From: Pseudomonas putida
GTDB lineage: Bacteria > Pseudomonadota > Gammaproteobacteria > Pseudomonadales > Pseudomonadaceae
Length of the DNA: 64,000 bases
Assembly: GCF_028682395.1 (NCBI RefSeq)
Contig: NZ_JANHLC010000009.1
Location: 1-64,000 of the forward strand
Direction of reading: 5' to 3'
The position numbers and the translations under genes are program-made. This document shows positions 1-7,991 of the stretch, piece by piece (positions within the stretch are counted from its first letter, which is position 1; each line of letters begins with the position of its first letter). The notes beneath the pieces are model-generated. The model had not been told where the DNA came from, did no database searches, and was given only the letters and a program-made list of their open reading frames with translations.

Positions 1-355
1 ACTGAGCATCGACGGCGACAACGCCTACAAGCGCGACCTTTGCGACTCGATTGTCGGCGCCATGGCTTTTGGCGCTCAGAACGTCAACCCGCCGCCGGCG
101 GATCACTGGGGTCAGCGCTTCTGGGATATAGGCCGGGAAGAACGCGCCAGCAGCGAGCACCTGCTGAAAGCACTGGAGGCACTCGCCCAGATAGCTGGCG
201 AGTGCGAGCAGATCGCCAGCAGCTATAGCGGAACCATCGACGGCATCTTCGAACACGGCGGCGATGATCACGAAGACCCGAGCTGCGCGATCTTCCACCG
301 CCTGTACTACGCCATGTTCGACGCGCGCGCTGCGATCAAGAAAGCCACCAAATAA
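1..355 (+). CDS. Hypothetical protein of an integrated element, 5' end outside window
   Basis: The reading frame is open from base 2 to the stop at 353-355, so the true start lies before the window; the first internal ATG is at 62. The visible protein is acidic, soluble-looking and has no signal peptide or motif I recognise; it has an N-terminal stretch rich in Asp and a C-terminal RLYYAMFDARAAI segment. It sits immediately before the excisionase-like gene and the recombinase, so I infer it is cargo or a control gene of the same integrated element. Function unknown. Confidence 0.6.
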   Translation, partial: LSIDGDNAYKRDLCDSIVGAMAFGAQNVNPPPADHWGQRFWDIGREERASSEHLLKALEALAQIAGECEQIASSYSGTIDGIFEHGGDDHEDPSCAIFHRLYYAMFDARAAIKKATK

Positions 356-364
356 CCCACCTTC

Positions 365-382
365 TGCCGCCATAGGGCGGCA
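365..382. terminator. Short hairpin after the partial gene
   Basis: Perfect 7-bp arms TGCCGCC/GGCGGCA with a 4-base loop, 10 bases after the stop of the truncated gene. There is no T-run, so it may be a weak terminator or simply an inverted repeat. Confidence 0.3.
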
Positions 383-425
383 TGACAACACTCAATTGAC
401 CTCCCCACATGGGGAAGAGGTAGCC

Positions 426-746
426 ATGTCCTTGATTTCAGTTGAGCAGGCCGCCGGGATGCTGGGCGTGAGCCGGTCGACGGCTTACCGCATGGCTCAA
501 GACCACTTGATCCCCACGGTACGCATGCTGAAGCGCGGTGTACGCATTCACCGCGAGCAGCTCCAAGAGATGATTGATGCCGAAGCCGCTGCTAGTATCC
601 ACGCTGCGGGCGGCATATCGGGAGAAACCGTATGCCCTACAAAAGAAACGATTCGCCCTATTGGTGGATCTTTGTCAAACAATCAGATGGCAAAAGAACT
701 CGACGCTCTTCTGGCACGACCGACTTCGCGGCAGCCAAAGCATTAG
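426..746 (+). CDS. Excisionase-like helix-turn-helix DNA-binding protein
   Basis: A 106-residue protein whose first 55 residues fit the winged/MerR-like excisionase HTH family: VEQAAGMLGVSRSTAYRMA is the helix-turn-helix, followed by a basic wing and HREQLQEMID. The ATG at 426 is preceded by GGGGAAGAGG, a good ribosome binding site. Proteins of this family bend DNA at attachment sites or regulate the integrase; the adjacent recombinase supports that role. The last 38 codons overlap the recombinase gene in another frame, and that C-terminal tail has low family resemblance. It may be a functional Xis or a small element-borne regulator. Confidence 0.7.
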   Translation: MSLISVEQAAGMLGVSRSTAYRMAQDHLIPTVRMLKRGVRIHREQLQEMIDAEAAASIHAAGGISGETVCPTKETIRPIGGSLSNNQMAKELDALLARPTSRQPKH

Positions 747-1741
747 AGCAGCAGTCCCGGGCGGACGCCTGGAAGGAAAAGGAATGGGGCGTGAATCCGC
801 CCCGTACCTTCGAAGAAGTCATGCTTCCGTATCTGCGTAACGCCAGCCAGCACCAGCGCAGCTACGAAACGACTACCCACAGAGTAAAAGCTTTGCGGCC
901 CCATTTTACAGGGGTTGTGATGAATGATCTAACAGGTTTGAGGATTCGAGAGTATACGACGGCACGCTTGGAGTCAGGCGCTTCGCCGGCGACAGTGAAC
1001 CGGGAGCTCGCCGCTCTTTCTGCTGCGATCAACTGGTGCAACGTCGAATTTGAATGGGCTCTGCCTAACCCTGTGAAGGGCCGGACGATGAAAGAGCCAG
1101 AGGGGCGGGTCAGATGGTTGACCAGGGCCGAGGTGGAATCACTCTGCCGGGCGGCGCGGGGCCAGAAGTTTGGCTTGATCCTCGAAAGCTTCATTCGCCT
1201 GGCAGTGAACACCGGCTGCCGGAAAGAGGAAATGCTAGGGCTGGAGTGGCGCCGGGTGGATCTGATCAACGGATTGATCTATCTGGAAGGGGTTCACACG
1301 AAGGCAGGCAAGCGTCGAAGCATACCGCTGAATGAGGGTGCGCTGTCGGCGCTGAAGGTAATGGCAGCGTTTCGCGCGGAAAAGGCTCCGGCATCGCCTT
1401 GGGTTTTCATGCGAGGGAATGGCGAGCGTGTACTGAGCGTGCGCAATGGGTTCATTGATGCATGCAAGAAGGCAGGGATTGTTGACTTCACGATTCACGA
1501 CTTGCGGCATACCTGCGCGGCGCACTTGATCAGTGCTGGGGTAGCGTTGGCGGAAGTCAGGGATTTGCTGGGCCACTCTACGGTCATGATGACAGAGAGG
1601 TACGCGCACTTGGCGCCGGCCAGGGTGAGGGATGCAGTGAGGGTTCTGGATGGGCTGCGTGAACAACCGAGTTCACGATCTGTTCACGCCGATGTTCCAG
1701 TGCATCTATCAGGGGGTCGCTTAAAGCTCGTAACCCCTTGA
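632..1741 (+). CDS. Tyrosine-type site-specific recombinase (integrase)
   Basis: A 369-residue phage-type integrase. The N-terminal part (about 55-140) looks like a SAM-like core-binding domain; the catalytic domain follows. Catalytic residues are visible: R197 in NTGCRKEE, K224, H289 and R292 in HDLRHT, H315 in LLGHS and the nucleophile Y324 in ERYAHL. The ATG at 632 has GGAGAAACC upstream, although this start lies inside the preceding gene. The gene ends 9 bases from the 3' end of tRNA-Leu(UAG), the arrangement expected when int sits at the attachment end of an element integrated into that tRNA. All catalytic residues are intact, so it is probably active. Confidence 0.95.
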   Translation: MPYKRNDSPYWWIFVKQSDGKRTRRSSGTTDFAAAKALEQQSRADAWKEKEWGVNPPRTFEEVMLPYLRNASQHQRSYETTTHRVKALRPHFTGVVMNDLTGLRIREYTTARLESGASPATVNRELAALSAAINWCNVEFEWALPNPVKGRTMKEPEGRVRWLTRAEVESLCRAARGQKFGLILESFIRLAVNTGCRKEEMLGLEWRRVDLINGLIYLEGVHTKAGKRRSIPLNEGALSALKVMAAFRAEKAPASPWVFMRGNGERVLSVRNGFIDACKKAGIVDFTIHDLRHTCAAHLISAGVALAEVRDLLGHSTVMMTERYAHLAPARVRDAVRVLDGLREQPSSRSVHADVPVHLSGGRLKLVTP

Positions 1742-1750
1742 TCTATAAGA

Positions 1751-1835
1751 TGGTGCGGACGAAGAGACTCGAACTCTTACACCTTGCGGCGCTGGAACCT
1801 AAATCCAGTGTGTCTACCAATTCCACCACGTCCGC
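1751..1835 (-). tRNA. tRNA-Leu(UAG)
   Basis: An 85-nt cloverleaf with encoded CCA (1751-1753 read on the minus strand), the long variable arm of tRNA-Leu and anticodon loop TTTAGGT between CTGGA/TCCAG stems, giving anticodon UAG. It is the last tRNA of a three-gene minus-strand cluster, and its 3' end abuts the integrase gene, making it the likely integration target. Confidence 0.95.
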
Positions 1836-1852
1836 GTACAAGCTTTTGATAC

Positions 1853-1883
1853 AAAGACGCCAGACGGTTAGTCTGGCGTCTTT
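1853..1883. terminator. Perfect hairpin between tRNA-His and tRNA-Leu
   Basis: 13-bp perfect arms (AAAGACGCCAGAC / GTCTGGCGTCTTT) around a 5-base loop, T-rich on both strands. It has the form of a bidirectional intrinsic terminator but lies inside the tRNA cluster, so it may attenuate or serve as a processing structure. Confidence 0.6.
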
Positions 1884-1890
1884 TAGAATA

Positions 1891-1967
1891 TGGGGTGGAC
1901 GAAGGGGATCGAACCCTCGACAACGGGAGTCACAATCCCGTGCTCTACCAACTGAGCTACGCCCACC
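1891..1967 (-). tRNA. tRNA-His(GUG)
   Basis: A 77-nt cloverleaf with encoded CCA, the extra 5' G(-1) paired with C73 that is characteristic of tRNA-His, and anticodon loop TTGTGAC giving GUG. Transcribed with the flanking Arg and Leu tRNAs. Confidence 0.95.
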
Positions 1968-1998
1968 ATATTGCCTTACTTGTGCCAAATATGCCTAA

Positions 1999-2075
1999 TG
2001 GCGCACCCGGCAGGACTCGAACCTGCGACCATCCGCTTAGAAGGCGGATGCTCTATCCAGCTGAGCTACGGGCGC
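1999..2075 (-). tRNA. tRNA-Arg(UCU)
   Basis: A 77-nt cloverleaf with encoded CCA; anticodon stem TCCGC/GCGGA with loop CTTCTAA gives anticodon UCU. It is the first tRNA of the cluster. Confidence 0.95.
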
Positions 2076-2195
2076 CTTATTAATCTGTATTCTTGGACGA
2101 TTACAAACTAATTGTTTTCCAGTCTCGCCAAGCTAAACAACCGCTTCACTCAACCTTCTTAACCAGTGCTAGGCTGTGCCCGACAAGTGCGACGA

Positions 2196-2224
2196 ATGTT
2201 ATAGGTGAGTCAGAAAGTCGTCAA
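2196..2224 (-). promoter_or_regulatory. Candidate promoter of the tRNA Arg-His-Leu cluster
   Basis: On the minus strand a TTGACG -35 box (2219-2224) is followed by TATAAC (2198-2203, spacing 15) or TAACAT (2196-2201, spacing 17) and a GC-rich stretch just downstream, as expected for stringently controlled stable RNA promoters. The rest of the 2076-2356 gap shows an A/T-rich stretch but no further gene. Confidence 0.5.
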
Positions 2225-2356
2225 CTCTTTTTTGAAAAAAATTCAGAAATATAAAGGGGTTAGGGGAATATGCTGACCAAGCGCCTTTGCCCTCGCGCCG
2301 CGACATGCGAGAATGCGCGCTCTTTTCCAATCCCTCTCGATGGTTAATCACGCGTC

Positions 2357-3211
2357 ATGACTGCACAACTAATCGACGGCAAAGCGATCGCCGCCAGCCT
2401 GCGCAAGCAGATCGCCAAACGTGTCGACGAGCGTCGCCAGCAGGGCCTGCGCACACCAGGCCTCGCAGTGATTCTGGTCGGCAGCGATCCTGCGTCCCAG
2501 GTCTATGTTTCGCACAAGCGTAAAGACTGCGAAGAGGTGGGCTTTATCTCGCAAGCCTATGACCTACCTGCGCAAACCACTCAACAGGCGCTGACCGACC
2601 TGATCGACCGCCTGAACGACGACCCGGCAATCGACGGCATTCTTCTCCAATTGCCGCTGCCCCAGCACCTGGACTCGTCCAAGCTGCTCGAGCGCATTCG
2701 CCCCGACAAGGACGTGGATGGTTTCCACCCTTATAACGTCGGCCGCCTGGCCCAACGCATCCCGTTGCTGCGTCCATGCACCCCTAAAGGGATCATGACC
2801 CTGCTGGAAAGCACCGGTGCCGACCTGTACGGAATGGAAGCCGTGGTCGTAGGCGCCTCCAATATTGTGGGACGTCCCATGGCCATGGAGCTGCTGCTGG
2901 CCGGCTGCACCGTGACCGTAACCCACCGCTTCACCAAGGATCTGGCGGGCCACGTCGGCCGTGCCGATCTGGTCGTCGTCGCCGCGGGCAAGCCTGGGCT
3001 GGTCAAGGGCGAGTGGGTCAAGGAAGGCGCCATCGTTATCGACGTCGGCATCAATCGCCAGGAAGACGGCAAGCTGGTCGGCGACGTGGTCTACGAGACC
3101 GCCCTGCCCCGCGCCGGCTGGATCACCCCCGTTCCTGGCGGTGTTGGCCCAATGACTCGCGCCTGCCTGCTGGAAAACACTTTGTATGCCGCAGAATCCC
3201 TGCACACTTAA
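2357..3211 (+). CDS. folD: Bifunctional methylenetetrahydrofolate dehydrogenase/methenyltetrahydrofolate cyclohydrolase
   Basis: FolD interconverts 5,10-methylene-, 5,10-methenyl- and 10-formyl-tetrahydrofolate in the cytoplasm, feeding purine and formyl-Met-tRNA synthesis. The 284 residues are the usual length. Seen: the catalytic-lysine region YVSHKRKDCEEVG, PCTPKGIMTLL, the NADP-binding GASNIVGRPMAMEL and the C-terminal signature PVPGGVGPMTRACL. The gene is monocistronic here: tRNAs on the opposite strand lie upstream and an intrinsic terminator follows the stop. Confidence 0.97.
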   Translation: MTAQLIDGKAIAASLRKQIAKRVDERRQQGLRTPGLAVILVGSDPASQVYVSHKRKDCEEVGFISQAYDLPAQTTQQALTDLIDRLNDDPAIDGILLQLPLPQHLDSSKLLERIRPDKDVDGFHPYNVGRLAQRIPLLRPCTPKGIMTLLESTGADLYGMEAVVVGASNIVGRPMAMELLLAGCTVTVTHRFTKDLAGHVGRADLVVVAAGKPGLVKGEWVKEGAIVIDVGINRQEDGKLVGDVVYETALPRAGWITPVPGGVGPMTRACLLENTLYAAESLHT

Positions 3212-3228
3212 ATAAGCGCGCAGACGAC

Positions 3229-3252
3229 AAAGGCACCCTCGGGTGCCTTTTT
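3229..3252 (+). terminator. Intrinsic terminator of folD
   Basis: AAAGGCACC paired with GGTGCCTTT, followed by further T residues, starting 18 bases after the folD stop. Confidence 0.85.
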
Positions 3253-3280
3253 TATTGCCTGCAATCAACCCAAGCGTCAG

Positions 3281-3306
3281 AAAAAAGCCCGCGCAAGGCG
3301 GGCTTT
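3281..3306 (-). terminator. Intrinsic terminator of cysS
   Basis: Read on the minus strand, AAAGCCCGC-CTTGC-GCGGGCTTT runs into TTT immediately downstream of the cysS stop. Confidence 0.85.
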
Positions 3307-3324
3307 CAGCGCAAACACACTGGA

Positions 3325-4707
3325 TCAATCAGCCAGACGCCAGGTCGTCCCCCCCTTGCCGTCTTCCAGCACAACCCCCATCGCCGTCAGTTGCTCGCGA
3401 ATGCGATCGGACTCGGCCCAATCCTTACCCGCACGCGCCGCAAGACGCGCCTGAATCAGCGCTTCGACCTCAGCCCCGTCCACTCGGCCTGCCGCGCCCG
3501 CCTGAAGAAACTCATCCGCCTCCAGCTGCAGCACGCCCAGGACACCGGCCAACTGTTTCAAACGCGCAGCCAAACCTGCAGCAGCCAGTAGATCGGAATC
3601 ACGCAGGCGATTGATCTCGCGCACCATCTCGAACAGCACCGCACATGCCTCCGGCGTACCGAAATCGTCGTTCATGACCTGGGTAAAACGCTCGGCAAAA
3701 GCCTCGCCTCCCGACGCAGCGACGACCGGCAGCCCTTTCAGCGCATGGTAGAAGCGCTCAAGCGCGCCCTTGGCATCCTTGAGGTTGTCCTCCGAATAAT
3801 TGATCGCACTGCGGTAGTGACTGGAAACCAACAGATAACGCACAACCTCAGGGTGGTACTTGTCCAGCACATCGCGAATGGTGAAGAAGTTGTTCAACGA
3901 CTTGGACATCTTCTCGCCATTGATGCGAATCATCCCGCAATGCATCCAGGCATTGGCGTAGGTCTGCCCCGTCGCCGCTTCGCTCTGGGCAATTTCGTTT
4001 TCATGATGGGGAAATTCGAGATCGCTACCGCCACCATGAATATCGAAGGTATCGCCCAGGCAGCAGGTCGACATGACCGAGCATTCGATATGCCAACCCG
4101 GACGCCCGGCGCCCCAAGGCGATTCCCAGCTTGGCTCGCCCGGCTTGGCCGCCTTCCAGAGGACGAAATCCAATGGATCCTGCTTGGACTCATCGACCTC
4201 GATCCGCGCACCGATGCGCAGATCCTCGATTTTCTTGCGGGACAACTTGCCATAACCGAGGAATTTACCGACGCGGTAGTACACGTCGCCATTTCCCGGC
4301 GCATAGGCATAGCCCTTGTCAATCAGCGTCTGGATCATCGCGTGCATACCGGCGATATGATCCGTGGCGCGAGGCTCCATGTCCGGCTTGAGAATGTTGA
4401 GGCGCGCCTCATCCTCATGCATCGCCGCAATCATGCGCTCGGTCAGCGCCTCGAAGGACTCACCGTTCTCATTGGCCCGATTGATGATCTTGTCGTCAAT
4501 ATCGGTGATATTGCGCACATAAGTCAGATCATAACCACTGAAGCGCAGCCAACGCGTAACCAGGTCGAACGCGACCATGCTGCGCCCGTGACCCAGGTGG
4601 CAGTAGTCATACACGGTCATCCCGCAGACATACATGCGCACCTTGTTGCCATCCAGCGGCTTGAAGACTTCTTTGCTCTTGGTGAGCGTGTTGTAGATCG
4701 TAAGCAC
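3325..4707 (-). CDS. cysS: Cysteinyl-tRNA synthetase
   Basis: Class I aminoacyl-tRNA synthetase charging tRNA-Cys. The 460-residue length is standard. Visible: the HIGH-type signature HLGHGR near residue 37, zinc ligands in CGMTVYD, HIECSVM and EFPHHENEIAQ, and KMSKS in KMSKSLNNF. It lies 20 bases downstream of glnS on the same strand, so the two synthetases are very probably co-transcribed, ending at the terminator at 3281-3306. Confidence 0.98.
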   Translation of the reverse strand: MLTIYNTLTKSKEVFKPLDGNKVRMYVCGMTVYDYCHLGHGRSMVAFDLVTRWLRFSGYDLTYVRNITDIDDKIINRANENGESFEALTERMIAAMHEDEARLNILKPDMEPRATDHIAGMHAMIQTLIDKGYAYAPGNGDVYYRVGKFLGYGKLSRKKIEDLRIGARIEVDESKQDPLDFVLWKAAKPGEPSWESPWGAGRPGWHIECSVMSTCCLGDTFDIHGGGSDLEFPHHENEIAQSEAATGQTYANAWMHCGMIRINGEKMSKSLNNFFTIRDVLDKYHPEVVRYLLVSSHYRSAINYSEDNLKDAKGALERFYHALKGLPVVAASGGEAFAERFTQVMNDDFGTPEACAVLFEMVREINRLRDSDLLAAAGLAARLKQLAGVLGVLQLEADEFLQAGAAGRVDGAEVEALIQARLAARAGKDWAESDRIREQLTAMGVVLEDGKGGTTWRLAD

Positions 4708-4727
4708 GAAGGTTCCTTAACGCTTGA

Positions 4728-6425
4728 TCACTGACCCCAGGAATCGCGCAGGGTCACAGTACGGTTGAATACCGGACGACCGGGCTTCGAGTCCTTGATA
4801 TCCGCGCAGAAATAACCTTCGCGCTCGAACTGGAAACGGTCTTCAGGCTGTGCATTGCCCAGCGAGGGTTCTGCACGACAACCGGTGAGTACCTGCAGGG
4901 AGTCAGGGTTGATGTTGTCCAGGAAGCTCGCGCTGTCATCGGCCTTTTCAGGATTCGGCGAACGGAACAGACGGTCATACAAACGCACTTCACACTCGAC
5001 ACTCGCGGCAGCCGGCACCCAATGAACCACGCCCTTGACCTTGCGGCCTTCGGGGTTCTTGCCCAGGGTGTCCGGATCATAGGAGCAATGCAGTTCGACG
5101 ATATTGCCGTGCGCATCCTTGATCGCCTCATCGGCACGGATCACATAGCTGCCGCGCAGTCGCACTTCGCCATTAGGCTCCAGGCGCTTGTAGCCCTTGG
5201 GCGGCTCTTCCATGAAATCGTCACGATCGATGTAGATCTCACGGGCGAATGGCAGAACCCGCACACCCATGTCTTCCTTCGGATGGCATGGCAGTTCGAG
5301 ATTCTCGACCTGGCCGTCCGGGTAGTTGGTGATAATCACTTTCAGCGGGCGCAGTACGCACATGGCGCGCGGCGCGCTCTGATCGAGATCGTCACGGATA
5401 CTGAACTCCAACATGCCAAAATCGACCACACCGTCGGAACGGTTGGTGCCGATCATGTCGCAGAAGTTGCGAATCGACTTCGGGGTATAACCGCGACGAC
5501 GGAAGCCCGAAAGCGTCGACATCCGCGGGTCGTCCCAGCCATTGACGTGCTGTTCGTCGACCAGTTGCTTGAGTTTGCGCTTGCTGGTGATCGTGTAGTT
5601 CAGGTTCAGCCGGGAGAACTCGTACTGGCGCGGCTTGCTCGGCACCGGCAGGTTATCCAGGAACCACTCGTACAACGGACGGTGCGACTCGAACTCCAGG
5701 GTGCAGATCGAATGCGTGATGCCTTCAATCGCATCCGACTGGCCGTGGGTAAAGTCGTAGTTGGGGTAAATGCACCATTTATCACCGGTCTGGTGGTGAT
5801 GGGCATGGCGGATGCGATAGAGGATCGGGTCGCGCAGGTTCATGTTCGGCGACGCCATATCGATCTTGGCCCGCAGCACGCGGGCGCCATCCGGGAACTC
5901 GCCAGCCTTCATGCGGGCGAACAGGTCCAGACTCTCCTCGACGCTACGCTCGCGAAACGGGCTGTTCTTGCCCGGCTCAGTCAAGCTGCCACGGTATTCC
6001 TTGGCTTGTTCGGGCGTCAGGTCGCACACATAGGCCTTGCCGGCCTTGATCAGCTCGATTGCCCAGTCATGCAACTGATCGAAGTAATGCGAGGCATAGC
6101 GCACTTCGCCCGACCACTGGAAGCCCAGCCACTTGACGTCGCTTTCGATGGCGTCGATGTATTCCTGGTCTTCCTTGGCAGGGTTGGTGTCGTCGAAACG
6201 CAGGTGCGTCACGCCACCGAATTCCTGGGCCAGACCAAAGTTCACGCAGATCGACTTGGCGTGACCGATATGCAGGTAACCGTTGGGCTCCGGTGGAAAG
6301 CGGGTCACGATCTGTGTGTGCTTACCCGAGTCCAGGTCCGCCTGGATGATCGGGCGCAGGAAATTGACCGGCACGGCAGGTCCGGTCTTGGAATTCGAGG
6401 TAGGGTCGACAGTGGGCTTGCTCAT
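4728..6425 (-). CDS. glnS: Glutaminyl-tRNA synthetase
   Basis: Class Ic synthetase charging tRNA-Gln directly. The 565 residues exceed the E. coli enzyme slightly, through an N-terminal extension. Motifs: PPEPNGYLHIGHAKS (HIGH) and the KMSKS-equivalent TITSKRKL. The ATG at 6425 has GGATCC-type purines upstream (AAGGATCCT). First gene of a glnS-cysS unit, divergent from ppiB. Presence of GlnRS is typical of gamma-proteobacteria. Confidence 0.98.
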   Translation of the reverse strand: MSKPTVDPTSNSKTGPAVPVNFLRPIIQADLDSGKHTQIVTRFPPEPNGYLHIGHAKSICVNFGLAQEFGGVTHLRFDDTNPAKEDQEYIDAIESDVKWLGFQWSGEVRYASHYFDQLHDWAIELIKAGKAYVCDLTPEQAKEYRGSLTEPGKNSPFRERSVEESLDLFARMKAGEFPDGARVLRAKIDMASPNMNLRDPILYRIRHAHHHQTGDKWCIYPNYDFTHGQSDAIEGITHSICTLEFESHRPLYEWFLDNLPVPSKPRQYEFSRLNLNYTITSKRKLKQLVDEQHVNGWDDPRMSTLSGFRRRGYTPKSIRNFCDMIGTNRSDGVVDFGMLEFSIRDDLDQSAPRAMCVLRPLKVIITNYPDGQVENLELPCHPKEDMGVRVLPFAREIYIDRDDFMEEPPKGYKRLEPNGEVRLRGSYVIRADEAIKDAHGNIVELHCSYDPDTLGKNPEGRKVKGVVHWVPAAASVECEVRLYDRLFRSPNPEKADDSASFLDNINPDSLQVLTGCRAEPSLGNAQPEDRFQFEREGYFCADIKDSKPGRPVFNRTVTLRDSWGQ

Positions 6426-6553
6426 AGGATCCTTGAACGTACAAGTGCGCGGCCGGTGCGGCCTGGTAAATCAAAACGGATATCATAGCCGATGCGGTCA
6501 AGCCCCTGACAGAGCAGCCTTTAAATCTGCGGCTATTAATGGCGCTCAAATGA

Positions 6554-6609
6554 AAAAACCGCCTCGAAATTCACGTCCGGCACGCTAAACTGCGCCCCTG
6601 GCGGTTTTT
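6554..6609. repeat. Separated 10-bp inverted repeat in the glnS/ppiB divergent region
   Basis: AAAAACCGCC (6554-6563) and GGCGGTTTTT (6600-6609) are perfect complements 36 bases apart, located between the glnS start and the ppiB start. They could form a long-looped terminator-like structure or flank promoter elements; no known operator was recognised. Confidence 0.5.
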
Positions 6610-6701
6610 ATGTCAGACGGGCCCGGGCCCGCAGGTCGCATTTGCGCCCCCAAAGCCCACGAATTCCCTGAATCACGCACCTCTCCAAAAGAGTACCGAT
6701 C

Positions 6702-7205
6702 ATGACCCAAGTCAAACTGACCACCAACCACGGCGACATCGTCCTGGAACTGAACGCCGAGAAAGCCCCGATCACCGTGGCCAACTTCATCGAATACGTT
6801 AAAGCCGGTCATTACGAAAACACCGTGTTCCACCGTGTCATCGGCAACTTCATGATCCAGGGCGGCGGTTTCGAGCCAGGCATGAAAGAAAAGAAAGATA
6901 AGCGCCCCAGCATCCAGAACGAAGCTGACAACGGCCTTTCCAACGACAAGTACACCGTGGCCATGGCGCGCACCATGGAGCCGCATTCGGCTTCCGCCCA
7001 GTTCTTCATCAACGTGGCCGACAACAGCTTCCTGAACCACAGCGGCAAGAATGTTCAGGGCTGGGGCTACGCCGTGTTCGGCAAAGTGGTTGAAGGCACC
7101 GACGTGGTCGACAAGATCAAAGGCGTCTCCACCAGCTCGAAGTCCGGCCACCAGGACGTACCGACAGACGACGTGATCATCGAGAAAGCCGAGATCATTG
7201 AGTGA
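6702..7205 (+). CDS. ppiB: Peptidyl-prolyl cis-trans isomerase, cyclophilin B type
   Basis: Cytoplasmic cyclophilin that isomerises Xaa-Pro bonds. The 167-residue protein has no signal peptide, matching PpiB rather than periplasmic PpiA. The catalytic arginine lies in FHRVIGNFMIQGGG, with ASAQFFINVADN and GWGYAVFGKVVEG completing the active site. Its stop codon overlaps the GTG start of lpxH, so the two are translationally coupled. The gene pairs with glnS/cysS in a conserved Pseudomonas block. Confidence 0.97.
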   Translation: MTQVKLTTNHGDIVLELNAEKAPITVANFIEYVKAGHYENTVFHRVIGNFMIQGGGFEPGMKEKKDKRPSIQNEADNGLSNDKYTVAMARTMEPHSASAQFFINVADNSFLNHSGKNVQGWGYAVFGKVVEGTDVVDKIKGVSTSSKSGHQDVPTDDVIIEKAEIIE

Positions 7206-7921
7206 TATTACTGATTTCAGATTTGCATCTGGAAGAGGAGCGCCCGGACATTACCCGGGCGTTTCTGGATTTCCTCGCCGGGCGCGCCCGTTCGGCACAA
7301 GCACTGTACATCCTGGGCGACTTTTTCGAGGCATGGATCGGCGACGACGCCATGACTCCCTACCAGCGTTCGATTTGCCAGGCGCTGCGCACCCTGAGCG
7401 ATCACGGCACCCGCATCTTCCTGATGCACGGCAATCGCGATTTCATGCTCGGCCAGGCGTTCTGCAAGGCCGCTGGCTGCACCCTGCTCAAGGACCCCAG
7501 CGTGGTCCAGCTCAACGGCGAGCCGGTGCTGCTGATGCATGGCGACAGCCTGTGCACCCGTGACGAAGCCTATATGCGCATGCGTCGCTACCTGCGCAAT
7601 CCGCTCACCCTGTGGATATTGCGCCACCTGCCGCTGGGTACTCGCCACAAACTGGCACGCAAGCTGCGCAGCGAAAGCCGCGCGCAAACGCGGATGAAAG
7701 CCAACGATATTGTCGACGTGACACCCGACATCGTGCCGCAGATCATGCAGCAGTACGGCGTGCGCACACTGGTTCACGGCCACACCCATCGACCGGCGAT
7801 CCACAAACTGCAGATCGGCGACCAGGCCGCCAAGCGCATTGTGCTGGGGGACTGGGATCGCCAGGGCTGGGCACTGCAAGTGGATGAGCAGGGGTTCCAA
7901 CTGGCAGCGTTTGATTTCTAG
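7202..7921 (+). CDS. lpxH: UDP-2,3-diacylglucosamine pyrophosphatase
   Basis: Hydrolyses UDP-2,3-diacylglucosamine to lipid X in lipid A synthesis at the inner membrane. The calcineurin-like metallophosphoesterase motifs are all present: SDLHL at residues 6-10, GDFFEAWIGDD, HGNRDFMLG and VHGHTHRP near 195. The start is GTG at 7202, chosen because it overlaps the ppiB stop (GTGA) and places SDLH at the usual distance from the N-terminus. 239 residues, as usual. Confidence 0.97.
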   Translation: MILLISDLHLEEERPDITRAFLDFLAGRARSAQALYILGDFFEAWIGDDAMTPYQRSICQALRTLSDHGTRIFLMHGNRDFMLGQAFCKAAGCTLLKDPSVVQLNGEPVLLMHGDSLCTRDEAYMRMRRYLRNPLTLWILRHLPLGTRHKLARKLRSESRAQTRMKANDIVDVTPDIVPQIMQQYGVRTLVHGHTHRPAIHKLQIGDQAAKRIVLGDWDRQGWALQVDEQGFQLAAFDF

Positions 7922-7991
7922 TGGATCACCCACAAGCTCGCCCCACCCCGCCAACGCAGGGTAATACCCACAGGGCCGAGCTTGCCGGCAG

